DNA of 64,000 nucleotides from Eubacterium sp. (lineage in GTDB: Bacteria > Bacillota > Clostridia > Peptostreptococcales > Anaerovoracaceae): assembly GCA_017533915.1 (NCBI GenBank), contig JAFWHX010000015.1:62001-126000 (forward strand). The letters are read 5' to 3'. The notes below the pieces were generated by a model. The model saw only the letters and a program-made list of their open reading frames with translations. It had not been told where the DNA came from and ran no database searches. Shown in pieces: positions 26,486 to 36,241 of this stretch (within the stretch, counting starts at the first letter, position 1; the number at the start of each line of letters is the position of its first letter). The position numbers and the translations under genes are program-made.

Positions 26486-26513
26486 GAAAATATGCGTATG
26501 GATTTTGTTCAGT

Positions 26514-27923
26514 CTAGAATTTGAGACGTTCCTGGATATAAGCTTTCACGTCTGCGATCGGCATACGCTCCTGCTCCATCGTGTCTCTGTCACGGACTGT
26601 CACGCAGCCGTCGTTCTCGGTATCAAAGTCTACGCAGATGCAGAATGGTGTTCCGATCTCGTCCTGTCTTCTGTAGCGCTTTCCGATGGAGCCTGACTCG
26701 TCGTAGTCAACTGCGAACTCGTCAAGCAGCTCTTCGTAGATCGGCTGTGCCTGGTCTGCGAGTTTCTTTGAAAGCGGCAGTACTGCTGCCTTGAACGGTG
26801 CCAGTGCAGGATGGAAGCGCATCACGATACGTGTGTCTTCTTTGCCTTTTGCATCGGTAACTGTCTCTTCGTCATAAGCGTCGATGAGGAACGCAAGCGC
26901 TACTCTGTCAGCTCCCAGTGACGGCTCAACTACGTATGGTACGTATGTCTTCTTGTCTTCGCCTTCACCTTCTGTGTACGAAAGATCCTGATGTGAGAAC
27001 TTCTCGTGCTGTGACAGGTCGTAGTCTGTTCTGTCTGCGATACCCCAGAGCTCGCCCCATCCAAATGGGAAGAGGTACTCGATGTCTGTAGTTCCTTTGC
27101 TGTAGAACGCAAGCTCTTCAGGCGTATGGTCTCTCATTCTGAGCTTCTCCGGCGTCATGCCGAGTGACTTCAGCCAGTCCATGCTGAATTGCTTCCAGTA
27201 TTTCCACCAGTCAAGATCGGTCCCAGGCTGGCAGAAGAACTCGAGCTCCATCTGCTCGAACTCTCTTGTTCTGAATGTGAACTGTCCCGGTGTGATCTCG
27301 TTACGGAATGACTTACCGATCTGACCGATACCGAACGGGAGCTTACGTCTTGTTGTACGCTGCACGTTCTTGAAGTTTACGAAGATTCCCTGTGCTGTCT
27401 CAGGTCTCATGTAGATCTGTGATGTGCTGTCCTGTGTTACTCCCTGATATGTCTTGAACATCAGGTTGAACTCTCTGATCTGTGTGAAGTCGGAACCGCC
27501 GCAGTCAGGGCATGTGATGCCGTGTTCTTTAATGTAGTTCTCCATCTTCTCATGTGGCCAGCCGTCTACCACGACCGGATCAAGACCGTTCTCAGCTACA
27601 TACTCTTCGATCAGCTTATCTGCACGATGTCTCGCGTGGCACTTCTTGCAGTCGATCAGTGGGTCCGAAAAGCTTCCTACATGTCCTGAAGCTACCCATG
27701 TTGTCGGGTTCATAAGGATAGCGGCATCAAGTCCTACATTGTACTTGTTGCCCTGAACGAACTTCTTCCACCACGCCTTTTTAACGTTATTCTTGAATTC
27801 CACACCCAGCGGACCGTAATCCCATGTGTTCGCAAGTCCGCCATAGATCTCAGATCCCGGAAATACGAACCCGCGGCCTTTTGCGAGTGCTACAATTTTT
27901 TCCATCGTGACTTCATTACTCAT
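26514..27923 (-). CDS. glyS: Glycyl-tRNA synthetase, dimeric type
   Basis: The protein has 469 residues and is the single-chain alpha2 form. Class II motifs are visible: motif 2 region [25 protein letters not shown] and motif 3 [13 protein letters not shown]. An N-terminal zinc-type pair (CKKCHARH and CPDCGG) lies in the insertion domain at about 95-150. The C-terminal anticodon-binding domain ends near residue 465. It charges tRNA-Gly. The recO-glyS-ppdK neighbourhood is common in Clostridia. Confidence 0.97.
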   Translation of the reverse strand: MSNEVTMEKIVALAKGRGFVFPGSEIYGGLANTWDYGPLGVEFKNNVKKAWWKKFVQGNKYNVGLDAAILMNPTTWVASGHVGSFSDPLIDCKKCHARHRADKLIEEYVAENGLDPVVVDGWPHEKMENYIKEHGITCPDCGGSDFTQIREFNLMFKTYQGVTQDSTSQIYMRPETAQGIFVNFKNVQRTTRRKLPFGIGQIGKSFRNEITPGQFTFRTREFEQMELEFFCQPGTDLDWWKYWKQFSMDWLKSLGMTPEKLRMRDHTPEELAFYSKGTTDIEYLFPFGWGELWGIADRTDYDLSQHEKFSHQDLSYTEGEGEDKKTYVPYVVEPSLGADRVALAFLIDAYDEETVTDAKGKEDTRIVMRFHPALAPFKAAVLPLSKKLADQAQPIYEELLDEFAVDYDESGSIGKRYRRQDEIGTPFCICVDFDTENDGCVTVRDRDTMEQERMPIADVKAYIQERLKF

Positions 27924-27968
27924 CGATACTTACCTCTTCATCAAAATCCTGTCTGTTTGTCTGCTGTA

Positions 27969-28715
27969 TTACTGCTCTTCGTCTGTAGTTTCTTCCTTGG
28001 CTTCCTCAACGATGTCTTCAACTGTCTCTACAGCATCGTCTTTAGCTTCTTCTACAGCGTCTGCAGCCTCATCAACTGCGTCAGATACTACGTCCTCAGC
28101 GTCCTTCTTGGCGCCTGTGAACTTGTCAGCAGCATCCTTCGCCATATCTAAAGCTTCCTCGCCCTTCTTCTGGACTTCGTCAACGATTCCAGGAGCCTTC
28201 TCTTTGATCTGTTCAGCTTTTTCTTTTACTGTATCAAAGATCTGTGTGCCCTGAGCCTTGGTCTGCTCATAGACTTCTGTTCCTTTTTCCTTTGCCTGCT
28301 CGTACAGGTTGCCTGCCTTGTCGGTGATGTCGACGACTGATCCGTCTTCCTTGACGACTTCGATCTTGCAGTTGAATCCGAATGAAGCAGCTACTCCAAG
28401 AATAATTCCCCAAGGTGCTACGATTGCGCCGATAACTCCGGCGTTGAGCGGCAGATTGATGATCCTGTCTCCGTCCTTGCTGATAATGATTCTGGAAGCG
28501 TTACCGCGATCAACTACTTCCTTGATCTTGTCGATGATCTCATTACCCTTCTGGCTGATCTTCTGTGATGAAGTCTCGCCGTCAGTCTTGTCCTCGATAC
28601 TTACGATAGCGTCGACTACATTACCATCAGCAGCTTCCAGAGCTTCCTTAGCTTCCTTGTAGGTCACACCTGTCCTGTCCTTGACAAGCTCGATCTTTTC
28701 CAGTGTTACTTCCAT
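27969..28715 (-). CDS. DUF4342-type protein with UBA-like N-terminus and acidic helical tail
   Basis: The 248-residue protein starts with a UBA/TS-N-like domain (KDRTGVTYKEAKEALEAADGNVVDAI, about 10-40). A DUF4342 region follows at about 75-130, including INLPLNAGVIGAIVAPWGI, which is hydrophobic and could insert into a membrane. Residues about 135-248 are a long Glu/Asp/Ala/Lys helix with heptad-like repeats, similar to LEA or apolipoprotein-type helices. Function is unknown. It follows no clear operon: 45 nt to glyS and 113 nt to recO. Confidence 0.7.
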   Translation of the reverse strand: MEVTLEKIELVKDRTGVTYKEAKEALEAADGNVVDAIVSIEDKTDGETSSQKISQKGNEIIDKIKEVVDRGNASRIIISKDGDRIINLPLNAGVIGAIVAPWGIILGVAASFGFNCKIEVVKEDGSVVDITDKAGNLYEQAKEKGTEVYEQTKAQGTQIFDTVKEKAEQIKEKAPGIVDEVQKKGEEALDMAKDAADKFTGAKKDAEDVVSDAVDEAADAVEEAKDDAVETVEDIVEEAKEETTDEEQ

Positions 28716-28828
28716 TTCAATTACCTCCGTTTATTAATCGATGGTTTATTATCTTTCTGAACGACCCCGAAACAATCAGTCTGCCGTATATTCAAAGAGT
28801 ATGACAGTTGTTACGGCCTGTTTCACGC

Positions 28829-29677
28829 TTATGCCTGTTGTCCGCTGAACAAAGATTCACTCTTCAGATCGCCTAAATCGAAATGATAGTCAATATACGC
28901 CTTCAAAAGGCGCTTAAGCTTCCCGGCCACTTCGTCCGAAAGCGCGATCCCCGCAAACTTATGCATCGGGTTTCTCGCATAATATTTCACCACGTTAATT
29001 ATATCAGTACTAATAGGGAAAATCAATGCTTCCTCGGCATTTGGCTCAAAGTTCATCATACTTTCACCAGACTTCACATTACCTGCACAATCCCCGCACA
29101 GAACGCCGCCGTCTTTTATGCTGATCGCGGCAGGAACAGGTGATCCTTCGCCGCCTGATGGCTCGCTTTCGTCAGTTGCCCTGCTGATGTGAGAAGTGAA
29201 TGTTTTGCCGCAAGAGACACACTTATCGAGCTCCGGGAAAACCCCAAGTACATCGACCAGCTTGATCTCATAAGCAAGCAGCAAAGTCTCATGCTTGCGC
29301 TTGCGCTGTTCCAGTTCTTCAAGAAAACTGATCAGAAGATCGAATACCTGCGGCTGCGGAAGACCTTCCGGCACCACTTTCTCAGTGAGCTCGAGCGCGT
29401 ATGCCGCAGCAGCATACCGGTCAAGATCCTCACCTATCCCATAGTAGCTCGTTACTGCGTCCGCTCTGTCCAGCTCATAGTAATTCCGGCCTTCATAGAT
29501 CTGGTAATTACCGAACGTAAAAGGCCTGAGCGCAAGCGCCGTACGGGATCTCCCCTTATCGCCGACGTTGCTCCCTACGCTTATCTTTCCGTATTTTCTT
29601 GTGAAAAGGAGGATCATCCTCCGGCCCTGCACCATCTTGGTCTGGCGGAATATGATCCCCTCAGTTTCAAGTGTCAT
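28829..29677 (-). CDS. recO: DNA repair protein RecO
   Basis: The protein has 282 residues. An N-terminal OB-fold (TEGIIFRQTKMVQGRRMILLF) and a helical domain are followed by a zinc-binding pair CVSCGK ... CGDC, separated by a longer-than-usual Gly/Glu/Ser insert at about residues 175-190. RecO works with RecR in loading RecA at gaps. The start codon comes directly after the era stop codon (TAGATG), so translation is coupled. Confidence 0.93.
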   Translation of the reverse strand: MTLETEGIIFRQTKMVQGRRMILLFTRKYGKISVGSNVGDKGRSRTALALRPFTFGNYQIYEGRNYYELDRADAVTSYYGIGEDLDRYAAAAYALELTEKVVPEGLPQPQVFDLLISFLEELEQRKRKHETLLLAYEIKLVDVLGVFPELDKCVSCGKTFTSHISRATDESEPSGGEGSPVPAAISIKDGGVLCGDCAGNVKSGESMMNFEPNAEEALIFPISTDIINVVKYYARNPMHKFAGIALSDEVAGKLKRLLKAYIDYHFDLGDLKSESLFSGQQA

Positions 29678-30637
29678 CTATTGTTCTCTTTCCTTATATC
29701 CGAACTCCAGCAGCGCGCGGTCGCTGTCGCGCCAGTTCTCACGGACCTTGACCCAGAGCTCGAGATAGATCTTCGTTCCGAGAAGCGCCTCCAGCTCCTC
29801 ACGTGCAGCCTTGCCTATTCCTTTCAGCTTCTTTCCCTGCTTTCCGATGATTATACCTTTATGTGACTTTTTCTCGCAGAAGATCACGCAGCCGATCCTT
29901 GTAAGCTTCGGCGTCTCTTCGTAAGACTCGATCTCGACGGCGATACCGTGCGGCACCTCCTCGTCAAGGCACATCAAAGTCTTCTCGCGTATGATCTCCG
30001 TCACCAGGAATCTCTCCGGGTAGTCTGTGATCATGTCTTCAGGGAAATACATTGGTCCTTCGTCGAGCATGCTCTCCAGGTGCTCCATAAGCTCCGGCAC
30101 ATTCTTCCCTGTGAGAGCCGATGTGCCATAGATCTCATCAAAAACTCCTGCGCTGTCGTAAAGGTTATAGATCTTCAGATACTCGTCAGGCTCCATAATG
30201 TCTATTTTATTTATGACCAGTATCTTAGGAGCTTCACATGCCTTCACCATATCAAAGACATACCTGTCGCCGCCCTTTTCTGAATAACTGTCGACTATAA
30301 AGATCACGGCGTCGACTTCGTACAGGGTATTTGCCGCCATTTCTGTCATAGCCTGTCCAAGCTTGTTTCTACCCTTATGTACTCCCGGCGTGTCGATGAA
30401 TATCATCTGGCAGCCCTCGTCTATGATCTTTCCGCCGGCGGTCCTCGCAGTACCCGCGTCAGCTGAATCTGCCGCATCGATGACGCTCGGCATCCTCGTA
30501 TAGATACCGCGTATACTGTTTCTCGTCGTCTGAGGCTTGTCAGTCGTGATCGCTACTTTCTCTCCCACCATCTGATTGAGAAGCGTTGATTTACCTACAT
30601 TCGGCCTTCCTATTATGCCTATGAATCCAGATCTCAA
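29678..30637 (-). CDS. era: GTPase Era
   Basis: The protein has 319 residues with a TTG start at 30637 after AGAGGAG. G motifs are GRPNVGKST (G1), DTPGVHKG (G3) and NKID (G4); a KH domain at the C-terminus includes GIIIGKQGKKLKGIG. Era matures the 30S subunit by binding the 16S rRNA 3' end. An insert of about 22 residues (Ala/Asp/Thr/Gly-rich) lies between the switch I strand and the DTPG motif, where most Era proteins have a short turn. Confidence 0.96.
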   Translation of the reverse strand: MRSGFIGIIGRPNVGKSTLLNQMVGEKVAITTDKPQTTRNSIRGIYTRMPSVIDAADSADAGTARTAGGKIIDEGCQMIFIDTPGVHKGRNKLGQAMTEMAANTLYEVDAVIFIVDSYSEKGGDRYVFDMVKACEAPKILVINKIDIMEPDEYLKIYNLYDSAGVFDEIYGTSALTGKNVPELMEHLESMLDEGPMYFPEDMITDYPERFLVTEIIREKTLMCLDEEVPHGIAVEIESYEETPKLTRIGCVIFCEKKSHKGIIIGKQGKKLKGIGKAAREELEALLGTKIYLELWVKVRENWRDSDRALLEFGYKEREQ

Positions 30638-30724
30638 GTTATTACTCCTCTTACTCAGTAAAACAAAACATTTCCGGAACAGGTAACGTATTCTGCAAGA
30701 CCATGCTGGTCTGAAAAAATAGCA

Positions 30725-31198
30725 CTATCGTGTTATCCCGAGCTCTGCCATCACTTCGTCCTCGCGGGCCCTCATTTCCTTTTTATCTTCTTCTTCCATG
30801 TGATCGTAGCCAAGGAGATGAAGTATGCTGTGCACGAAAAGATAGATCACCTCACGCTCAAGCGGGTGGCCGAATTCTTCTGCCTGCTCTGAAGCGCGCT
30901 CCATACAGATAACCACATCTCCAAGCTCAGCAACTCCTGTCTCTTCCTGCATGTCGATCATATCGTCTACCGAGTCGAACTGCGGAAATGATAAAACATC
31001 TGTCACGCGGTCCACATCGCGGTAGTCGCGGTTCAGATCCTGTATCTCCTCAGGTGTAACAAAGGAAACGCTGACCTCGGCGCCCTCAGGATCGATCCCT
31101 TCTTTCCGGAGGATCACAGAAAGCGCATTTCTCATCGTTTCCCCGTATATCTTTTCCTGGCTCTCGCCCTCGCTGCTCTGTGCAAAATATATCTGCAT
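30725..31198 (-). CDS. ybeY: Endoribonuclease YbeY
   Basis: The protein has 157 residues, the typical length. The zinc site H-x3-H-x5-H is present in HSILHLLGYDHMEEED. Upstream DVLSFPQ is also a family signature. YbeY processes the 3' end of 16S rRNA and takes part in 70S quality control. It starts 3 nt after the phoH stop and is followed by era after 87 nt, the usual Clostridia order. Confidence 0.96.
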   Translation of the reverse strand: MQIYFAQSSEGESQEKIYGETMRNALSVILRKEGIDPEGAEVSVSFVTPEEIQDLNRDYRDVDRVTDVLSFPQFDSVDDMIDMQEETGVAELGDVVICMERASEQAEEFGHPLEREVIYLFVHSILHLLGYDHMEEEDKKEMRAREDEVMAELGITR

Positions 31199-31201
31199 TC
31201 T

Positions 31202-32179
31202 TTACCCTTCCCTGGTGCTGTGCCTTTGTTCAAATTTATCGTATGCGTTGATGATGCGCTTTACCATCTCGTTGCGCACGACGTCGACGTCCGTCAGATA
31301 ACAGAAATCGATACCGTTTACGTCTTTCAGTATACGCTGTGCTTCGACCAGTCCGCTTTTGCTGCCGCGTGGAAGATCGACCTGTGTCACATCGCCGGTA
31401 ACCACGATCTTGCTGCCGAATCCCATACGGGTCAGGAACATCTTCATCTGCTCACGCGTCGAGTTCTGCGCCTCGTCGAGGATTATGAATGAGCTGTCAA
31501 GCGTCCGTCCGCGCATGTATGCAAGCGGGACGACTTCGATGACTTCCTTTTCTTTCAGCGCAAGCGCCTTGTCCCGTCCGAGGATATCATAAAGGCTGTC
31601 GTAAAGCGGGCGGAGATACGGATCGACTTTCTCCTGAAGATCGCCCGGCAGGAATCCGAGATTCTCACCGGCTTCAACTGCTGGCCTGGCAAGTATTATA
31701 CGCTCAACTTCTTTGTTTCTGAGAGCGTTTACCGCCATTGCGACTGCGATATATGTCTTGCCTGTACCGGCTGGGCCGATCGCGAATACCACATCGCGCT
31801 TCTTGATGCTGCGGACATAATTCTTCTGGCCGATCGTCTTTGGCCTTACCGGTTTGCCGCGTGTTGTAAAGCAGATGATGTCGCCAGTAACGTTACTATC
31901 CGAATATGATTTGCCCGACGCTTTAAGACTGATCGCATACCTGACTTTCTGCTCGTCAAGTGTCTCACCTTTCGCGAGCATGTTCGAAAGCTCTTCCACG
32001 ATGCCAGCCGCGAGCACGTCGTCTCCGCCTTTGATCAAAAGCTTCGACTCTCTTTGTATGATCTCAGAACCTGTTGCCTCTTCGATCAGTCTGAGGTTAA
32101 AGTCCAGATTTCCGAACAGATCCTCCCTGTCGATATCATCACGGATACTTATTTCTTTGATACTACCGTTCTCAACCAA
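31202..32179 (-). CDS. phoH: PhoH-like ATPase
   Basis: The protein has 325 residues with TTG start 32179, eight bases after AAGGAGAT. A KH-like N-terminal region precedes the P-loop GPAGTGKTYIAVA and Walker B FIILDEAQN. PhoH proteins are predicted RNA-associated ATPases, here co-transcribed with YbeY and Era, which both act on 16S rRNA. The exact activity is not established. Confidence 0.93.
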   Translation of the reverse strand: MVENGSIKEISIRDDIDREDLFGNLDFNLRLIEEATGSEIIQRESKLLIKGGDDVLAAGIVEELSNMLAKGETLDEQKVRYAISLKASGKSYSDSNVTGDIICFTTRGKPVRPKTIGQKNYVRSIKKRDVVFAIGPAGTGKTYIAVAMAVNALRNKEVERIILARPAVEAGENLGFLPGDLQEKVDPYLRPLYDSLYDILGRDKALALKEKEVIEVVPLAYMRGRTLDSSFIILDEAQNSTREQMKMFLTRMGFGSKIVVTGDVTQVDLPRGSKSGLVEAQRILKDVNGIDFCYLTDVDVVRNEMVKRIINAYDKFEQRHSTREG

Positions 32180-32322
32180 ACGTATAAATCTCCTTCTATA
32201 TATTATCTATATCCATTCTATCCCTAACCAGCATTTATAGCAACTATTCACCCAAACAGCCTATGTAGTTGTACCTGCCTTGATACATTTCATCGATTTG
32301 AACCGCATCAGGGATGTAATAC

Positions 32323-32348
32323 AAAAAACCGGGGGACTTGTCCCCGGC
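32323..32348 (-). terminator. Terminator of rpsU
   Basis: On the minus strand GGGGAC-AA-GTCCCCC extended by CCGG forms a stem followed by six Ts. It lies 15 nt after the rpsU stop. Confidence 0.85.
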
Positions 32349-32362
32349 CGTGTGATGTGAAA

Positions 32363-32542
32363 TCAGTATTTTCTAGCCTTTTTTCTGGCTGCTTCAGATT
32401 TCTTCTTTCTCTTTACGCTTGGCTTCTCGTAATGCTCTCTTTTTCTTACTTCAGCCATGACGCCGTCTCTGGCGCACGCTCTCTTGAATCTCTTCAGAGC
32501 ATTTTCCAGTCCTTCGTTTTCTCTGACGATTACCTGTGCCAT
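32363..32542 (-). CDS. rpsU: 30S ribosomal protein S21
   Basis: I take ATG 32542, giving 59 residues. The in-frame GTG at 32554 overlaps the strong AGGAGGTG binding site and so is unlikely to be the start. The sequence [20 protein letters not shown] and the Lys/Arg-rich C-terminus are typical of S21. It binds the platform near the anti-Shine-Dalgarno region. It has its own promoter and terminator. Confidence 0.96.
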   Translation of the reverse strand: MAQVIVRENEGLENALKRFKRACARDGVMAEVRKREHYEKPSVKRKKKSEAARKKARKY

Positions 32543-32610
32543 ACCTTGTTTCACCTCCTGCCTGCTATGAAATTGGTTTATGGCAGGTCGCCTTTACCAG
32601 TAACGAAATA

Positions 32611-32639
32611 ATTATACACGTTTTGCAGTGGCTGCGCAA
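32611..32639 (-). promoter_or_regulatory. Promoter of rpsU
   Basis: On the minus strand TTGCGC (32639-32634) and TATAAT (32616-32611) are separated by 17 bp, about 70 nt before the rpsU start. Confidence 0.65.
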
Positions 32640-32672
32640 GATATTTTTTCGCTGTCTGTCAGTACATGTATA

Positions 32673-32708
32673 AAAGTACACGCGTGTGTTTTTCAGCACA
32701 CGCGTGTA
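32673..32708 (-). terminator. Terminator of the C1 protease gene
   Basis: ACACGCGTGTG and CACACGCGTGT (minus strand) pair over 11 bp with an 8-nt loop, followed by ACTTTTAT. It lies about 30 nt after the stop codon. Confidence 0.8.
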
Positions 32709-32739
32709 TCGTTCGGTTATTTTTCTTCAACTCTAAGCT

Positions 32740-35343
32740 TTATTTGACCTTAGGGCTTACTGCGACCTTACTGTAATCTCCGTATACATCTCCCTTTGCG
32801 TAAGCTCTCATGCGGATGTCGTACTTCTTGCCCTTCTTTAGCTTCGTCAGAACAAGCTTTGTCGACTTGACGCCGTACGTCTTTGTCTTCCACTTCTTTG
32901 TCCCATTTACACGATATGACAGCTCATACTTGGAAACACCTGAAGCTTTCTGGTTCTTCACAGTAACTGTGAGCTTTTTCTTTCCAGAAGCGACCTTGGA
33001 GATCACACCGCGCACCGGCTTGATCGAGAACGTGGCCTTTACTGATCCCGAATAGTTGTCAGTCGTAGGTGATACAGTTATAGTAGCTTCTCCGCACTTC
33101 ACGTTATTCTTATATGTCAACTTGAACTGGTCCAGATCGACAAGACTTCCGAGGTTATCTACTACAACGACGTAATCACACTTAATAGCTTTTCCGGTAT
33201 ACACATGTTCCCTATCGAAGACAAATGCGCCCACGAACTTAGGCTGAATAACTTTGATCTTTACTACACTTGTTCCGATGATCTTCTTTTGTCCACCGTC
33301 AAGATAACTGGCTTCAACATAAAGATTTGTTGTTCCTTCTTTCAGGCCCCTGACAGTGATCTTTGTATCATCAACATAATCCTGAGTGACTGATGCGATC
33401 TGATCGCCGCCCTCTTCAAGCGTCACATCTACCTTTACATCATCAGGCAGCAGCCCTGCATCACCCTTGAATACTACTCTGAACCAATCTTCATTAGATA
33501 TGCTGGTCGATGAAACCGAAACAATATCCGGCACCTTGAATCGGATATTTGTTGCCTCTGTATTGTATGCCTTTATCGGCAGGTTATCATATGCAAAGAA
33601 GTCCTTTTCCTCTCCGGAGTTAAGGTACTTAACGATCTCTGTGAAATCTGTCCAGCCGGTATCATCAAGTACATAGCTTTCCTTCTCATTGACTACGCCT
33701 ACACCCCATGTTCCGAGATCCAGGAAGTTACTGTATTCTTTACCAAGTCCCTGCGGGAATACGATGGAGTGTATACCGTCCGCCAGAATGTGAGTCTGTA
33801 CTACACTGTAGTGCTGTCCCTTCATTATTGTCTGCGGTACATTAAGATCCATCTTATGGAATCCACCAAAGGCATATGTATTTTCAATAGTGTCAATAAG
33901 CTTGCCATCTGTAGGATCAGTGAAGCCTTCGTTGAGCAGATAGATCTCACTTATGACCTTGGTGTCAGGATGTGTAGTCTGACATGATACCTGTTCCAGG
34001 TTCTGACAAACCTCTGCCTGGAATACATTAGCGAACTTGAGATCCGCATCTTCCACCGTCATATAATTACTTGTGCCAAGCAGATCGTGCTGATCAAGAT
34101 AATATTTCTTTCCGATATTGCTCTTATCAAATTCGAATGACTCGATCATTGCGAGTGACTGATCATAATATGACAGCCAGAAGTATCCGGTACCCTTTCC
34201 TTCTTTGTTCTGGATACCCCAGTTCCCGCCGCCTTTTGCCGGGAATTCTTCCTCGCCGGAGCCCCAGCTGTTCTTGACGAGCCATGCACCAGGTGCAGGA
34301 GGTTTATGACCTTCTACAAACTGTACCGGTGATCCCTCAGCACCAATCGTGTCATCCCATCCTACTATGCATACACCATGGTTTGCGCGATTTGCATCAT
34401 ATGTATAATGAGCCCAATCCTTACTGATATACTGGCCATCGCCTGCTTCCTGGCTCGGCATGAACGAATCCGCATGGAACGCAACAGTGACTGCACGGTT
34501 ATTCATGAGCTCTCTCTTGATAGCTTTTGTCGCATCCTCGTCATATTCGTATCCGGATTCATCTACCATAGCAGGAGTAGGGAATATTGAGGATTCCTTC
34601 AAAACATATGACTGATAAAATCTGTACTTGGAAGGGATCGACCAGTCATCTTCATCGTCATAGCAGTAGTCCTGAAGCACTCCATCGATCCTGCGCTTCT
34701 GTACATTCCCTTCTCTGCCCTTGTACTCAAGAATGTGCTCATCTTCTGGATCGAGCTTATCTCTGTTTTCCAGATTCGGACCCATGCCCGATGAGAACAG
34801 GCTTGTGGCATATGTCATCTGACCGCCGCGGTTCAGCATGTCTACAACTGATATTCCTTTTTCAGAATGTGTTCCTTCACCGTACTGACGATGATTTTCA
34901 TCGTCTATGTACTGAGAAACGAAATACACAAGATGCTTCTCTGACAGATCCAGTGTTTTATCATTATATCCATCAGTTTCAGCAAGACCGCTGCTCAGGA
35001 GACTGCTCTCAGCCGCAGCCATCGCCGAAAAGCCCCAGCATGTTCCAAACGGATTCTGGAATCTGACCGGTGTGACGTATGACTTATCGTCTCCATCATC
35101 AAGGAACTTAGAAGAAAGGTCCCACTTTTCAGGAAGTGCTTCTCCCTCGTTCAGCTTGAGCCTTGATGCTTTCGTCAGGAAAGCAAACGGGTCTCTGTTC
35201 TCATTCTGTCTGAGTATCTCCTGCGCGAATGCCTTTGCGTGCTTATCCGCAGCATTGGATTTCGTGTCAGCAGATACAGTCATTGGCAAGGCGCCGCAGA
35301 TCATTGCCAGAGACAGTGCCAATGCCAGCATTTTCTTCATCAT
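32740..35343 (-). CDS. Secreted papain-family (C1) cysteine protease with Ig-like and FN3 domains
   Basis: The start is ATG 35343 (a second ATG follows at once), 7 nt after AGGGGA, giving 867 residues. A signal peptide ends near VSADT. The C1 domain (about 70-370) has Gln/Cys in RFQNPFGTCWGFSAMAAAES, His in ANHGVCIVGWDD and Asn in LVKNSWG, a complete catalytic set. A 'lectin-like' beta region follows, then two Ig-like modules, including the YTGKAI ... YKNNVKCGEATI type, and a C-terminal FN3-like domain (about 775-865). No sortase motif is seen, so it is probably released or held by its repeats. Its promoter overlaps the terminator of the gatD-like gene. Confidence 0.9.
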   Translation of the reverse strand: MMKKMLALALSLAMICGALPMTVSADTKSNAADKHAKAFAQEILRQNENRDPFAFLTKASRLKLNEGEALPEKWDLSSKFLDDGDDKSYVTPVRFQNPFGTCWGFSAMAAAESSLLSSGLAETDGYNDKTLDLSEKHLVYFVSQYIDDENHRQYGEGTHSEKGISVVDMLNRGGQMTYATSLFSSGMGPNLENRDKLDPEDEHILEYKGREGNVQKRRIDGVLQDYCYDDEDDWSIPSKYRFYQSYVLKESSIFPTPAMVDESGYEYDEDATKAIKRELMNNRAVTVAFHADSFMPSQEAGDGQYISKDWAHYTYDANRANHGVCIVGWDDTIGAEGSPVQFVEGHKPPAPGAWLVKNSWGSGEEEFPAKGGGNWGIQNKEGKGTGYFWLSYYDQSLAMIESFEFDKSNIGKKYYLDQHDLLGTSNYMTVEDADLKFANVFQAEVCQNLEQVSCQTTHPDTKVISEIYLLNEGFTDPTDGKLIDTIENTYAFGGFHKMDLNVPQTIMKGQHYSVVQTHILADGIHSIVFPQGLGKEYSNFLDLGTWGVGVVNEKESYVLDDTGWTDFTEIVKYLNSGEEKDFFAYDNLPIKAYNTEATNIRFKVPDIVSVSSTSISNEDWFRVVFKGDAGLLPDDVKVDVTLEEGGDQIASVTQDYVDDTKITVRGLKEGTTNLYVEASYLDGGQKKIIGTSVVKIKVIQPKFVGAFVFDREHVYTGKAIKCDYVVVVDNLGSLVDLDQFKLTYKNNVKCGEATITVSPTTDNYSGSVKATFSIKPVRGVISKVASGKKKLTVTVKNQKASGVSKYELSYRVNGTKKWKTKTYGVKSTKLVLTKLKKGKKYDIRMRAYAKGDVYGDYSKVAVSPKVK

Positions 35344-35401
35344 CAAAATCTCCCCTTTCATTCCTGGTCATCAATCTAACCATAATGGTTTTTATATTAG
35401 C

Positions 35402-35430
35402 ATTATACAAAAACAGCATTGGCTATACAA
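35402..35430 (-). promoter_or_regulatory. Promoter of the C1 protease gene, embedded in a terminator
   Basis: On the minus strand TTGTAT (35430-35425) and TATAAT (35407-35402) are exactly 17 bp apart. The -35 box is the loop, and the spacer is the 3' arm plus T-run, of the upstream terminator hairpin. Confidence 0.6.
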
Positions 35431-35441
35431 TAGCCAATGCT
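35406..35441 (-). terminator. Terminator of the murT/gatD-like operon
   Basis: AGCATTGGCTA and TAGCCAATGCT pair over 11 bp around a 5-nt loop, followed by GTTTTTG on the minus strand, 42 nt after the gatD-like stop. Confidence 0.85.
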
Positions 35442-35482
35442 AATTAACACATCATTATAAATGTCCTTTATAGATGATCCTG

Positions 35483-36241
35483 CTATTTGCAGTTCGTCAG
35501 ATTTGTCTGTTTGCTCAGATTGAATTTCTTCTTGAGCTCAAACGATTTCTTCTCGAGATCCATATCGTATGAGATCTCACCACAGGATTTACCTGATGCC
35601 CATGCGGCGGCTCTGATGATCTCTACCGTGAGCCACGGGCAGTACGCGAGCACCGGCCCCAGCGCATTTGTAAATACTGAATATCCGCGTGTCATGCCCT
35701 CTTTTCTGTCTTTGCCGCTGTTTCCGTAGCCGTATTCCAGCTCTCCGAACGGTTCCTCGTCACCGATGTCCAGATCAGCCATGCTCACCTGTGAACCCAC
35801 GATCTCCATATCGACGTCATTATACGTACAGTTAAACAGTACGTCGTCTCCATAAATGTAACCGCGCTCGGTCATCACAGAATGTATTATTCCCAGGCCG
35901 TCTATCTCCGAGCCATCAGTCCTGATTATCTTCTTACCGAACAGCCCTGTGGTCGTTCCCGTAACGAACAGCGGATGACCGTCCTCTATGTATTCTGATA
36001 TCCTGTCTCTGTACGGCATGAGCCAGTCGCGTACGTATGGAAATACCGAGATCTCCCCCGGTGCGGCGAACAGAACGTCATATGCCATCGGGTCAAAATC
36101 CTCTGTATCAAAATCTATCTTCGTCACTGAGTGATCGAACCCGGCAAGCTCGGCATACCTTGCAAGCGCGAGCACATTGCCGCGCTCACCATGGAGAAAC
36201 AGCGCATCCGGGAAAAGCCAGCCTATCTTGAATCTACTCAT
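35483..36241 (-). CDS. GatD-like class I amidotransferase homologue lacking catalytic Cys and His
   Basis: ATG 36241 overlaps the upstream stop as ATGA, giving 252 residues; an upstream in-frame start lies inside the murT-like gene. It aligns well with GatD: the N-terminus IGWLFPDALFLHGERGNVLAL, GKKIIRTDGSEIDGLGI and YGYGNSGKDRKEG are all family blocks. The nucleophile elbow (ICGGYQ in active GatD) reads VTGTTTG, so the Cys is absent. The TYLHGP block reads TNALGPVL, so the His is Leu. Glutamine hydrolysis by the standard triad is therefore not possible. The pair partner is also altered. It may be a structural or regulatory subunit or use free ammonia. Confidence 0.85.
   Translation of the reverse strand: MSRFKIGWLFPDALFLHGERGNVLALARYAELAGFDHSVTKIDFDTEDFDPMAYDVLFAAPGEISVFPYVRDWLMPYRDRISEYIEDGHPLFVTGTTTGLFGKKIIRTDGSEIDGLGIIHSVMTERGYIYGDDVLFNCTYNDVDMEIVGSQVSMADLDIGDEEPFGELEYGYGNSGKDRKEGMTRGYSVFTNALGPVLAYCPWLTVEIIRAAAWASGKSCGEISYDMDLEKKSFELKKKFNLSKQTNLTNCK

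Noticed and set aside
26094-26513. Riboswitch in the ppdK leader
   Set aside because: GC-rich arms are present, but I found no match to glycine, ZTP, fluoride or TPP riboswitch cores.
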